Shown: positions 10,207 to 18,674 of the stretch, piece after piece
Layout: each line of letters starts with the position of its first letter
Numbering within the stretch: the stretch's first letter is position 1
NCBI GenBank assembly: GCA_030374765.1
Contig: JARGXX010000027.1
Location: 186,001 to 250,000 of the forward strand
Direction of reading: 5' to 3'
Origin: Agarophyton chilense
Taxonomy: Eukaryota > Rhodophyta > Florideophyceae > Gracilariales > Gracilariaceae
Length of the DNA stretch: 64,000 nucleotides
Notes under the pieces: generated by a model
Told to the model about the DNA's origin: nothing
Databases searched by the model: none
Seen by the model: the letters and a program-made list of their open reading frames with translations, nothing else
Made by a program: the position numbers and the translations under genes

Positions 10207-12969
10207 ATGTCGTATGGACCGCCTCGTGGTGGCTTCACCCCGCGCGGTGATCCTCGCTCCGCCCAGCCATCAGCCCCTGTAACGCGTCCTACCCAGGCCG
10301 AAGTCCTTCGCGATCTTCGCGATATCGGTGCCTCTACCAGGGATGGTCGCTTCGGAAAGGCTGGTCGTCCCGTCGATGTCAAAGTCAATTGCTTCCCAGT
10401 TGACATCTCAGCTCTCACCCAGTTCATCACTCACTACGACCTTGTTTTTGAAGAGATCGAAGATGAATCTTCATCAGGCGGTCGTGGTGGCCGTGGTGGT
10501 CGCGGTCGTGGTAGGGGTCGAGGTCGTGGTCGTGGAAGGGGAGATCGCGGTGCAGCTCAACCAGAAAGATTGCTTCCCATTGGCATTGCTACCAAGCTTG
10601 TGCGCAGCATCGAACGTGACTATGCGTTTGACTTTGGCAGTTCGAAGATTGCACATGATGGTCGCAAGAACGCCTACACTGCATTTCATCCTAACTGGGA
10701 AGGTGGCCGCAAGGAGTTCCGCGCCGAGTGGGAGGGCAAGCAATATAAAATTCTCTTCAAGATCGCCAATCAGGTCAACATGGGCGAGCTCTCCGAGTTT
10801 ATCAACAAGAACGTTACTGTCGTTCCGCAGGAAGCCATTACCGTGCTGGATATTGCTTTGCGCACCTGTCCGCTCCGTGAATGGGTATACACCGGAAAGA
10901 CTTTCGCGGTTCAGCCACCATCCGCAGACATTCAGAATCGGATCGGTAGCGGTTGCGAGGCATGGGTGTGTTACTACCAGTGCTTCCGTCCGAAAGATAA
11001 CGGCATGTTCTTGTCTTTTGATGTCAACTACAGTGCCTTCTACACTTCGCAGACCGTGTACGACTACGCCATCGAGATTCTTTCCTCAGAAACGCCTCTA
11101 CAAACTCCATTGAACAGGCAGAAAACTGCCCAGTTAGAGAACGAGCTTCGTGGAGTGAAGGTTGAACAACTATATTTGCAAGAATCGGAACGTAAGCCGC
11201 ACGTAGTGAGGAGGCTCACCCAGCAGCCGGCTTCAGATCTCGAATTCGAAGGTCAAACTGCTCGTGTATCTGTGGCACAGCATTTTTCAAGCATCGGCAG
11301 AACATTAGATCATCCTGATATGCCTTGCATCGATATTTCAGCCGGTAAGAGCCATACTTACATTCCTTTAGAACTCGCCCGTATCGTTCCAGGACAGCGC
11401 CGGCGGGCCATGCTCAGCCGAGAGATGAAGGAGCGCATGGCACATATGGCAGCCCAGGCTCCATTATCTCGGATGGACCGAATCGCTGATATCCTCAAAG
11501 ATGTAAACACGGCTACACAGGAGTATCTTCAGGCCTTTGGCGTCAAGGTCAACATGAACAAGTTGTCCGTTCGTGCGAGAGTCTTGGAACCACCGAAGGT
11601 CATTTTGGGCCAAGATGTGTCCCTAGATCTTTCCACAAACACGGAGAACGAATATTCGTGGAGTATGAAAGACCGGCGAGTGTTCCAAACTGGAGAAGCA
11701 TTGTGCACGTGGGGAGTGCTTGTGTTGGCCGACGTGCAAAGGTATGATGTGAAACAATTTGTTTTCGCCGTGATGCACGTGCTCCGTGGCTACGGAATGG
11801 AAGTGAAGGAACCGAGAATCAATTATAGCCACACCCCGTTGTTGGTCAAGGATATGATTGCCTTGAAACAAGAGATTGACAATGATGCGAGCACCCCAGG
11901 CACTTGCCAGCTGATGATGGTAATCAAGGAGACTACAGCGACCCGAGACTACAACAAGATTAAGAACGTGAGTGATACTTATCTCGGAATACCATCTCAG
12001 TGTGTTGTCTCGAGTCAAGTGAGACAGCCAACATTGCTGTACTGCCTCAATCTTTGCATGAAGATCAATGCAAAACTTGGAGGTGTGACTGCCCGAATTC
12101 CTGGAGATAATTTTGCCTGCCTTGGTGATCGCTTTTTAGTAGTGGGCGCAACTGTCTCACATCCTTCTCACATGGAACAGACAGGTGATGCACCATCTGT
12201 GGCATCCATGGTTGGGAGCTTGGACAAAAGATGCGGGCGATTCGGAGGGGCCATCAAACTGCAAGCGCCGACAGCCGAAGGCATCCAGGAGTTCGGTGCT
12301 TTGCTCCAATCCATTATGACTCTTTTTCATTCCCATGAAAAATTCCTGCCAGAGAACATTCTCATATATAGAAATGGCGTTGCCGATGGCCAGTTTGCCC
12401 GGGTGCTAAGAGTAGAACTCGACGAAGCTCGACAGGCGGCAATTGAATATGGGCGGCAGCGAAATATGCCTGACTATAACCCAAAGATCACTTTCATCGT
12501 GATGCAGCGCGGGCATCACATGCGCTTCTTCCCAATGGATAATGGACCAAAAGACCTCTCAAGCAACTGCGTCCCAGGAACTGTGATTGACACTGACGTA
12601 ACGCATCCGCAGCATTATGACTTTTATTTGATTAGTCATAATGGCATTCAAGGGACTTCCCGACCTATGCGATACACTGTGTTGAAGGATGAAATCGGAT
12701 TTGGACCTGATGAAATTCAAGGACTTACATACCGTCTTTGCTATTTGTTTACTAGGTGTTCGCGTAGTGTTTCAATGGTTCCAGCTGTGTACTATGCCGA
12801 CTTACTCGCAGTAAGAGGTAGGGCGTTTTTAGCAGCTCGAAGCTCTGCACGTCTTGAGCTCATTCCAGGACAGCCTCCTCTTGCAAGCGAAGATCCTCTT
12901 CCGGCCACGTTCTCTTCAGGTACACCTGTACTCCACTCGGACCTTCAGATGCGTTTCTTCTACGTGTAG
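10207..12969 (+). CDS. AGO: Argonaute-family protein, predicted slicer-deficient
   Basis: 920 residues, single exon. Order: short N-terminus; ArgoN domain (about 50-240) interrupted by an RG-rich tract at residues 91-115; PAZ and linkers (about 260-440); MID (about 510-620); PIWI (about 625-890); C-terminal ...MRFFYV. The MID 5'-phosphate pocket is kept: Y582, K586, Q598 and the NLCMKINAKLGG segment. PIWI keeps Glu691 (in AEGIQEF) and His811 (in SHNGIQGTSRP). The first catalytic Asp is Thr649 (GATVSHP in place of GADVTHP) and the third is Asn723 (YRNGV in place of YRDGV). Canonical slicing needs D-E-D-H; this one reads T-E-N-H. It should bind guide RNA but probably cannot cut, so a translational, scaffold or chromatin role is inferred. 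The frame is otherwise intact, so this is not simple decay. Confidence 0.92.
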   Translation: MSYGPPRGGFTPRGDPRSAQPSAPVTRPTQAEVLRDLRDIGASTRDGRFGKAGRPVDVKVNCFPVDISALTQFITHYDLVFEEIEDESSSGGRGGRGGRGRGRGRGRGRGRGDRGAAQPERLLPIGIATKLVRSIERDYAFDFGSSKIAHDGRKNAYTAFHPNWEGGRKEFRAEWEGKQYKILFKIANQVNMGELSEFINKNVTVVPQEAITVLDIALRTCPLREWVYTGKTFAVQPPSADIQNRIGSGCEAWVCYYQCFRPKDNGMFLSFDVNYSAFYTSQTVYDYAIEILSSETPLQTPLNRQKTAQLENELRGVKVEQLYLQESERKPHVVRRLTQQPASDLEFEGQTARVSVAQHFSSIGRTLDHPDMPCIDISAGKSHTYIPLELARIVPGQRRRAMLSREMKERMAHMAAQAPLSRMDRIADILKDVNTATQEYLQAFGVKVNMNKLSVRARVLEPPKVILGQDVSLDLSTNTENEYSWSMKDRRVFQTGEALCTWGVLVLADVQRYDVKQFVFAVMHVLRGYGMEVKEPRINYSHTPLLVKDMIALKQEIDNDASTPGTCQLMMVIKETTATRDYNKIKNVSDTYLGIPSQCVVSSQVRQPTLLYCLNLCMKINAKLGGVTARIPGDNFACLGDRFLVVGATVSHPSHMEQTGDAPSVASMVGSLDKRCGRFGGAIKLQAPTAEGIQEFGALLQSIMTLFHSHEKFLPENILIYRNGVADGQFARVLRVELDEARQAAIEYGRQRNMPDYNPKITFIVMQRGHHMRFFPMDNGPKDLSSNCVPGTVIDTDVTHPQHYDFYLISHNGIQGTSRPMRYTVLKDEIGFGPDEIQGLTYRLCYLFTRCSRSVSMVPAVYYADLLAVRGRAFLAARSSARLELIPGQPPLASEDPLPATFSSGTPVLHSDLQMRFFYV
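10477..10551 (+). repeat. RGG/RG repeat tract inside the ArgoN domain
   Basis: 25 codons encode alternating Gly-Arg (residues 91-115) from simple GGT/CGT repeats. RG tracts of Argonautes usually lie at the extreme N-terminus. Here the tract splits the ArgoN domain between the VKVNCFPVDI...THYDLVFE strands and the LLPIGIATKL segment. RG tracts commonly bind RNA and are arginine-methylated; that role is inference. Confidence 0.7.
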
Positions 12970-14075
12970 ATACACATACAGCATGCTTGTGACGTGCATT
13001 CCGACTGGCGAACGAGAAGTGCATTTTCATAGCAGCCTTCAAAGGTCAGTTGGGGCATTAGTCTTGTGGTATAGGATGCTGTCCTATGTTTATCCTAGCA
13101 CTTCGCCTACGATCAGCCAAATGTCGTACCTCTTTTTATACTATTTTTGCACTCGTTTATGTCTGGCTGAAGAATTAATCACGCTGTAATCAAGACGCAA
13201 TGCATAATTTCATTGCGTATCTCTGTATACAAAGAACAAGCTTCAGTTTTATTAGACATGGCATCGACTATTAGATGTTAAGCGGATCACACTTCGGCTT
13301 TCCTTTCGACGTTTATATGACTAGTTATTCCTGTGGCATTAGACGGTCAGAAGCAGCCACTAAGACAATGCATCAAGTCCAATCCTCCCTGAACACCAGA
13401 GCAGCGCCCTTGTTAAGGCCAAAGCACTACAGAGAACAGGGGCATGTACCACGAAGCCCGTTGCTGTCCGCACTTCGGATTTCCTTAGTACATTTGCGCA
13501 TCACTCACTTCGGTGGAGCAGAGACTCTTTATTTTGCATTCGTCTGTCCAATCTTGAAGTGCTTGCCAAAGATTGCTCGCATTTGCTATCCTAGACCCAT
13601 TGTCACGCGTCCGTCTCGAGCTTACCAGTAGATGATTCACGATCAGCCAGCAATCAACATGCCTCTTGCCACAAGAATCTGTAGGCTTATTACTAGCTAG
13701 AAAACAGAATTTCTAAGCTACCATTCCACCTTGCTTTTCACGAGAGCCAAACTTCGAGGTGCGAGAATTCTCGTACACTAGAGAAGTGCACCGGTGAAAT
13801 TGGCTTTTGTACGAAGGTACCGCCAGACAAATCACAAAAAAAACAACTCTTACAGGGTCACCGTCAGCCATGAAACGTATTTTTGTGGGGCAGCATCTTT
13901 CCTTGAGACTGTGATTGTCGGTTTTAGGGTCAAGTTCAACATCTTCATGGAACAGAGATTCTATTGAATGTAACCTTGTTCCCGAAAGTAGGAATATCAG
14001 GAACGAGAAGTAATGGACATTATTGTTCCTAGAAATCAGATTCTCCCCATAAAACAGATGCTTGTGTATCCATCG
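12970..14075. other. intergenic between convergent AGO and adrenodoxin reductase genes
   Basis: No supported gene. A 118-codon frame at 13275-13631 has no recognisable feature. The region should contain both 3' UTRs; I see no strong AATAAA close to the AGO stop. Confidence 0.4.
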
Positions 14076-15407
14076 CTAATACCGCAAGACACTACGTTGA
14101 GCTTGATTAGCCACTTGCAACATCTCTTGAATGGTTTCTAGTTTTAACCGACCATCTTTCCTGCCATTTGTTTCAGCCCTTTCGCGTTCTACCGCATCAA
14201 TATTTTCCCACCCTTCCCAAGTGACATAGTCAACGCCTTTCGAATCGAGTAAGCCTGAAATACCGGGCAGGTTTGAGTTTTGCTCTGTAGGTTCTGCAAT
14301 AGCTCTGATGACGGTTTCAGCATCCCACTTGTTGTCTCCAATTATTCCAGAAGCATTACCGTTTGCCCAACCAACCCTGTGCCCCGAACCCTTCCCGCCA
14401 ACATAGCCCAGACTAAGAAAGATGGTGCCAAAATACGGTTCCAAAATGTCCAACGATTGACAGTCTGTTTGGTCGCTTGGCATTTGATTCTGGTTGAGTC
14501 GCAGTTTGACGCAATCATCTTCTGTCACATCAAACGATGCCACAGATTTCAGAAACTCAAGACGTAAAATCTTAGAGCCGTCCATCTCACGGCGATGCAG
14601 CTCAGCAGATTTGCAATCGATTGTCTTTTCCATTAGGATCTTCAACATAGACTTTTTTGGTCTCGAAAGCTTAAATGAATCGAAGTCGTTCTGTATAAGA
14701 GAATGATCACAAGCTGTAACGATAGACGGGATCTTCGTCACGATTTCGCGTAATGCAGAAGTGGTCCATGCGGCATTCAAAGGAGACTTGCGACCGAAAA
14801 GAGAGACTGATTTGATAGAAGACTGCGATAAAAGTTCTAAAGCAGATTGTGATATATCTGTATGATATAAATCTTTGGCTGGACGGAGTAAAAGTCGGGC
14901 GATATCAATGGCAACATTACCAACACCGATGACGGCAACTTCGCGGGCGGAGGTTAAGTCACGCTCGAGCCGGGTTGAAAAGGAGCTTTGAAGAGAATGA
15001 TCACATATGTAAGGATGGCCATTCGCCCAGAAAGCAAAGTCTTGTGCACCATAAACCAGACGAGACGGTTTAGAAACATTCGCAAGAACCCTGGGATGCT
15101 CTGCTCCTGTAGCATAAACGCTTACATCGTACAGCTGTTCAAGCTTTTTTGGTGTAATTAATTGATTATTACCAACCGGGACATGTCCGAAAAAGTTTAT
15201 GAGGTGGCGATTTGAACGAATGAAGTTTGAAAACAAGTTAATCACATTCTTGGTCGCTGGGTGATCGGGAGAAACTCCGTATCGAACGAGCCCGAACGGG
15301 ACGGGGAGACGTTCGATTATGTCCACTTTACATGACGGAAAGCGTTTTAGAAAAGATTGCGCGGCGTAGATGCCGGCAGGACCAGCGCCAACGACCGCAA
15401 CACGCAT
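14076..15407 (-). CDS. FDXR: NADPH:adrenodoxin oxidoreductase (ferredoxin reductase)
   Basis: 443 residues. It passes electrons from NADPH through FAD to a mitochondrial-type [2Fe-2S] ferredoxin, used in Fe-S cluster, heme A or related pathways. Seen: FAD site VVGAGPAGIYAAQ at residues 4-16; ERLPVPFGLVRYGVSPDHP at about 36-54; NADPH site VIGVGNVAIDIARLL at about 160-175; C-terminal GWANGNASGIIGDNKWDAE, the Trp/Gly segment that closes the FAD site. The first ATG starts directly on the FAD strand. About 25 in-frame codons upstream contain no ATG before a stop, so no transit peptide is encoded in this exon. An upstream exon is possible, since Arg-rich frames exist at 15500-15670. It is divergent from the Hsp20 gene. 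Confidence 0.92.
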   Translation of the reverse strand: MRVAVVGAGPAGIYAAQSFLKRFPSCKVDIIERLPVPFGLVRYGVSPDHPATKNVINLFSNFIRSNRHLINFFGHVPVGNNQLITPKKLEQLYDVSVYATGAEHPRVLANVSKPSRLVYGAQDFAFWANGHPYICDHSLQSSFSTRLERDLTSAREVAVIGVGNVAIDIARLLLRPAKDLYHTDISQSALELLSQSSIKSVSLFGRKSPLNAAWTTSALREIVTKIPSIVTACDHSLIQNDFDSFKLSRPKKSMLKILMEKTIDCKSAELHRREMDGSKILRLEFLKSVASFDVTEDDCVKLRLNQNQMPSDQTDCQSLDILEPYFGTIFLSLGYVGGKGSGHRVGWANGNASGIIGDNKWDAETVIRAIAEPTEQNSNLPGISGLLDSKGVDYVTWEGWENIDAVERERAETNGRKDGRLKLETIQEMLQVANQAQRSVLRY

Positions 15408-15481
15408 TGAGCTCTTGTTCTTGAAATGTTCGGCCGAGCACGACTCTTCCCGAGAGGTTGGTTGAACAGCAGAAGTACGAC

Positions 15482-15528
15482 GATACAGCGATTACGCGTG
15501 TGTATTGTCCACGCGTAATCGCTGTATC
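15482..15528. repeat. 19-bp perfect inverted repeat, 9-nt spacer
   Basis: Arms are 15482-15500 and 15510-15528, exact reverse complements (GATACAGCGATTACGCGTG and its complement) around a 9-nt spacer. It lies 75-121 bp upstream of the adrenodoxin reductase ATG. If transcribed it would form a strong hairpin in the 5' leader; as DNA it could bind a dimeric factor. Confidence 0.9.
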
Positions 15529-15727
15529 ATACAGCCTCGTAAATGCAACCCTTCGTATACAGAATACTGCTGCAGTGCAAAATGCGTAAAAAAATGCGGG
15601 GCATGGTCGTCGAAGCTTTCTCTTCGGTTGGATTGTTTTGATGCATGATGAAAATTTGCACGGGGCCAATCATAATGGATCGTGTTTGGCGACGTTTTCG
15701 CCATGTTTCCAATCCCTTGCTCAGAGA

Positions 15728-15750
15728 GAACATTCCCGATTCTTCTGGAA
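15728..15750. promoter_or_regulatory. heat shock element, five alternating units
   Basis: GAAnnTTCnnGATnnTTCnnGAA: five units in exact 5-bp register with one mismatch. This is the binding pattern of trimeric heat shock factor. It lies 285 bp upstream of the first Hsp20 ATG and 157 bp upstream of its TATA box. It is also 321 bp upstream of the divergent adrenodoxin reductase start, so both could respond. Confidence 0.75.
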
Positions 15751-15906
15751 CGAGCCTTCTTTCTAAATACCCTTCGTGTACCATGAGGCATGTTCTGGGA
15801 CCATCTTTCGCGTTTCTACACATTGCCGGAATGCGTCCGCTCTCCCAATACCGTCTCACGCGCTCTCAGCAAGCAAACGCAATCGCTGCCCCATTCATAA
15901 AATCTC

Positions 15907-15913
15907 TATAAAA
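15907..15913 (+). promoter_or_regulatory. TATA box of first Hsp20 gene
   Basis: TATAAAA 128 bp upstream of the Hsp20 ATG. The second Hsp20 gene has the same motif 135 bp upstream of its ATG. TTCTTGAA (15971-15978), lying between box and gene, could be a weak extra heat shock unit. Confidence 0.6.
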
Positions 15914-16034
15914 TGGGCAGACAACTGCGCGACGTTGTTTCCTTTGCATCCAAATCAAGTCTACCAATACTTCTTGAAAACAAGTTTCGAAACCAACTCT
16001 CATTTTTCAGTAACGGCTTCCAAACATTTCGACT

Positions 16035-16475
16035 ATGGTCATGTACATCACACCAGTCGACATCCCAACTTTTACACTCTACGAGATGAATCCCTGCACG
16101 GGGCACAATTCTAAGCACAAAAAGTCTCCAACATGCCCCGCATCGTACACGCAGCACACTGATGAAAATGGGATAGTGTTGCAGGTCGATTTACCAGGTG
16201 TCAAAAAGGACGACGTCTCCGTCGAGGTCAACGGTCGTACACTATCCATCAGTGGTAGAAGAGTAAGGCCTGTTTTTTCTCCCACTTCCGAGGCCCAAAA
16301 CGAAGCTAAACCTAGCGCTCATAACGAAAACGGCATTTTATACAAGAGAAATTTTGAACTGGGACATGATATTGACCTGGAGACGATCAAGGCTAACAGC
16401 ATTGAGAATGGAGTATTGTGTGTTGCGCTTTCAAAAAAGAAGCCAGCACACCCGCGAAAAATCACAGTCTATTAG
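16035..16475 (+). CDS. small heat shock protein Hsp20, copy 1
   Basis: 146 residues. Alpha-crystallin domain from about residue 38 to 130: QVDLPGVKKDDVSVEVNGRTLSI marks the first strands and IENGVLCVALSKK the conserved G-V-L strand. The C-terminal I-T-V (PRKITVY) is an I-x-I/V-type motif used in oligomer assembly. The N-terminal arm of about 35 residues is short. It is an ATP-independent holdase, probably cytosolic, as no targeting signal is seen. Copy 2 lies 1.3 kb downstream with the same length, the same MVMYITP start and the same kind of promoter, so they are tandem duplicates. Confidence 0.92.
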   Translation: MVMYITPVDIPTFTLYEMNPCTGHNSKHKKSPTCPASYTQHTDENGIVLQVDLPGVKKDDVSVEVNGRTLSISGRRVRPVFSPTSEAQNEAKPSAHNENGILYKRNFELGHDIDLETIKANSIENGVLCVALSKKKPAHPRKITVY

Positions 16476-16480
16476 ACTCT

Positions 16481-16560
16481 CAAATTAATGATGGAATTGT
16501 AAAAAGGACCTTGTTCTAGACAAATTAATGACGGAATCGTCAAGTAGACCGTGTTCTAGA
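16481..16560 (+). repeat. two 40-bp direct repeats in the Hsp20-1 3' region
   Basis: Units 16481-16520 and 16521-16560 both begin CAAATTAATG and end GTTCTAGA, with about 33 of 40 bases equal by eye. They start 6 bp after the stop codon and probably lie in the 3' UTR. Confidence 0.7.
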
Positions 16561-17466
16561 TAGATGTCATATCGCTTTTTCCCATCGATTTCACAGCGTA
16601 TGGTCGACTGTGGAACAATCCATCAAAGGAGAGAAAATCAGCTCATCTTAGTTAGCCGGGGAACTAACCACTGAGATTCATTTCTCCTAACATGCTTGTC
16701 GAATATTACGTACATCATTAGCATCACACAAACGTAAATTGATGATGTAAATTTGTTTCTACATTTATAGATTCCGAACTTATGTCCTTCTCTTCTTCTT
16801 TCATGCGGTTTATCGCCAATGGCTGCGAGTTAGGTAGTACTCTTCTTTTGAACGTACCAAACATTGGAATGGCTCTTGTTCAATCATGTCTATCCATGAC
16901 TCAACTCCATCTACAAGATCTAGTAGAACGCCACGAAAGTTTCACTGGTCTTCAAAAAATGAACAGCATCATCACAGTTTTTTTCCTGCATTTCCTCAAT
17001 CACACCGAGTTTTCTCCATTATCTACAAAAACTGAGCATCTGTGTAGTTCAAAAATTAGCCAGTTTGGATAATGCTAGCCGGGCGCTTTTTCTCGTTGAC
17101 GACCTCATCCGAGCCAACATTGAACCTTCATTAGAAAAGAATATTGTCTTTAATCTTATGCGAAAATTCATGCGCATTGGTGTCTTCGAAGCGAACCGGA
17201 ATTTCTACTAGTTTCGCAAGTAATACTCGCAACCAAACTCTGCAATTACATAAAAAAATTCTTGTTCTGAGTAATAGTTCTACAACGACTTCCAGCTTCT
17301 TAAACGAAGACATCATCGCATTTCCTTAGACCTTTAATGCAGTGCTGTATGCCATTCTAGGCGTTCGTTTTTTCAGCAATTGGCTTCTGTTGTGATTGGA
17401 TAGCTACTCCTAGGCGCGTACTGTAGCAACCAATCAAATCAAAAGAGAAGCGGGTCAAAGCAACGT
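16561..17466. other. spacer between the two Hsp20 genes, no supported gene
   Basis: Short frames only. Nearest the second promoter lie an inverted CCAAT (GATTGG near 17395) and a direct CCAAT (near 17430), either side of a TACTGTA at 17419-17425. These may be promoter elements of copy 2. Confidence 0.4.
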
Positions 17467-17484
17467 TTCGCGAAGTTTCGGGAG
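17467..17484. promoter_or_regulatory. heat shock element, four units, Hsp20 copy 2
   Basis: TTCnnGAAnnTTCnnGAG: three perfect units plus one with a mismatch, in 5-bp register, 297 bp upstream of the ATG and 162 bp upstream of the TATA box. The spacing closely copies the promoter of copy 1. Confidence 0.75.
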
Positions 17485-17645
17485 CTATCGATTCTCCTCC
17501 CCGCCCAACATAGAACCAACCCGCAGTTTCCATCGCCTCTCTGGACGATTCTACACTTTGCCAGATTGTCCCTTGTACCTTCACGTGTTGATTTTCTCCT
17601 GCCAAATACTAGCTCAACTGTCTCGTCTACACCGTCATGTTCATT

Positions 17646-17652
17646 ATAAAAC
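17646..17652 (+). promoter_or_regulatory. TATA box of second Hsp20 gene
   Basis: TATAAAA 135 bp upstream of the ATG at 17781, placed like the box of copy 1. Confidence 0.6.
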
Positions 17653-17780
17653 CCAGAAGACAAGATCGATGATGCATGTGAACTGAACCTGCAATCGAGT
17701 TCTCTCGTCTAACATCCTTTTCCGCGCTTGAAACGAACTTTAACGTCTTCTTTTCAAAACTTGTGGCCACATATCCGAAA

Positions 17781-18221
17781 ATGGTTATGTACATCACCCC
17801 GTTCGATATTCCAACGTTCACTTTGGTAGAGCTGGGCCCTAAACTCCAGCGCAAAACGAGGCAAACAGCAACTCATGTGAAGCCGGCAGTATTTACGAAA
17901 CAAACAGATGCAGGAGAGAAAATTTTGCAGATAGATTTACCAGGTGTTGAAAGAAAACATGTTTCTGTGGAGATGAACGGTCGCAAACTAATCGTATCTG
18001 GCAAAAGGTACAAATCTGTAGGTCATACCACTTTGGGGCCTCAGAATGAAGCTAAAACCGATAAACAAGACACTGGTGCCATTGTGTACAGAAGGGCTTT
18101 TGAACTTGGGCGCGATGTCGATCTTAACGCTGTCAGAGTTGGAAGCCTTGAGGATGGAGTTTTGACTCTTCTGCTGCCAAGAAAAGCGCAAGCACAGCCG
18201 AGAAAAATCGTGATCGAGTAA
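17781..18221 (+). CDS. small heat shock protein Hsp20, copy 2
   Basis: 146 residues, the same length as copy 1. The start was set at the ATG encoding MVMYITP by comparison with copy 1; an upstream GTG frame was ignored. The alpha-crystallin domain includes QIDLPGVERKHVSVEMNGRK and LEDGVLTLLLPRK; the C-terminus is PRKIVIE, with an I-x-I-like motif. The promoter carries a heat shock element and TATA box at 17467 and 17646; a probable poly(A) signal AATAAA is at 18256-18261. The N-terminal arm (residues 8-40) has diverged most from copy 1, so client choice may differ. Confidence 0.92.
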   Translation: MVMYITPFDIPTFTLVELGPKLQRKTRQTATHVKPAVFTKQTDAGEKILQIDLPGVERKHVSVEMNGRKLIVSGKRYKSVGHTTLGPQNEAKTDKQDTGAIVYRRAFELGRDVDLNAVRVGSLEDGVLTLLLPRKAQAQPRKIVIE

Positions 18222-18674
18222 AGGTGGGATTCTTAAAGTTGACTAGTACGACTTCAATAAAATGTGATGCGGCTATGCATGGTTAACTTATAATGTGAGA
18301 CATTGTTCAATCATACTCGTTATATTTGTTGTGATCCAAAAATTTATAATAGTTCTTCTCGCCACCAATAATCCTCCAGTTTCGTCACAATCGTGACCCC
18401 AAAATAATGGGCTGAAACCGAAACCAACTGAAACCAACGCCAACGGCCCGTTCAGAGACAGTTACAGTAAGATGGATATGAGGAGTCATCAGACGATGGA
18501 AGTATCTCAAACGGTGCCTTTCGTAGATGCTTCTGAAAAACAAACAGGTAGTGCACATTGTGGAGGTGCCAAAAAGCATCTCCAGATTGATTGCATCACG
18601 GACAACCATCAGTTCATCAATGTGTGGTGATCGCATTGTAAGATAGGATAGAGAACCATTCCACCGAAGTGGCC
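18222..18674. other. short intergenic region
   Basis: Holds the Hsp20-2 3' region and the promoter of the DNA glycosylase gene. No gene seen. Confidence 0.4.
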
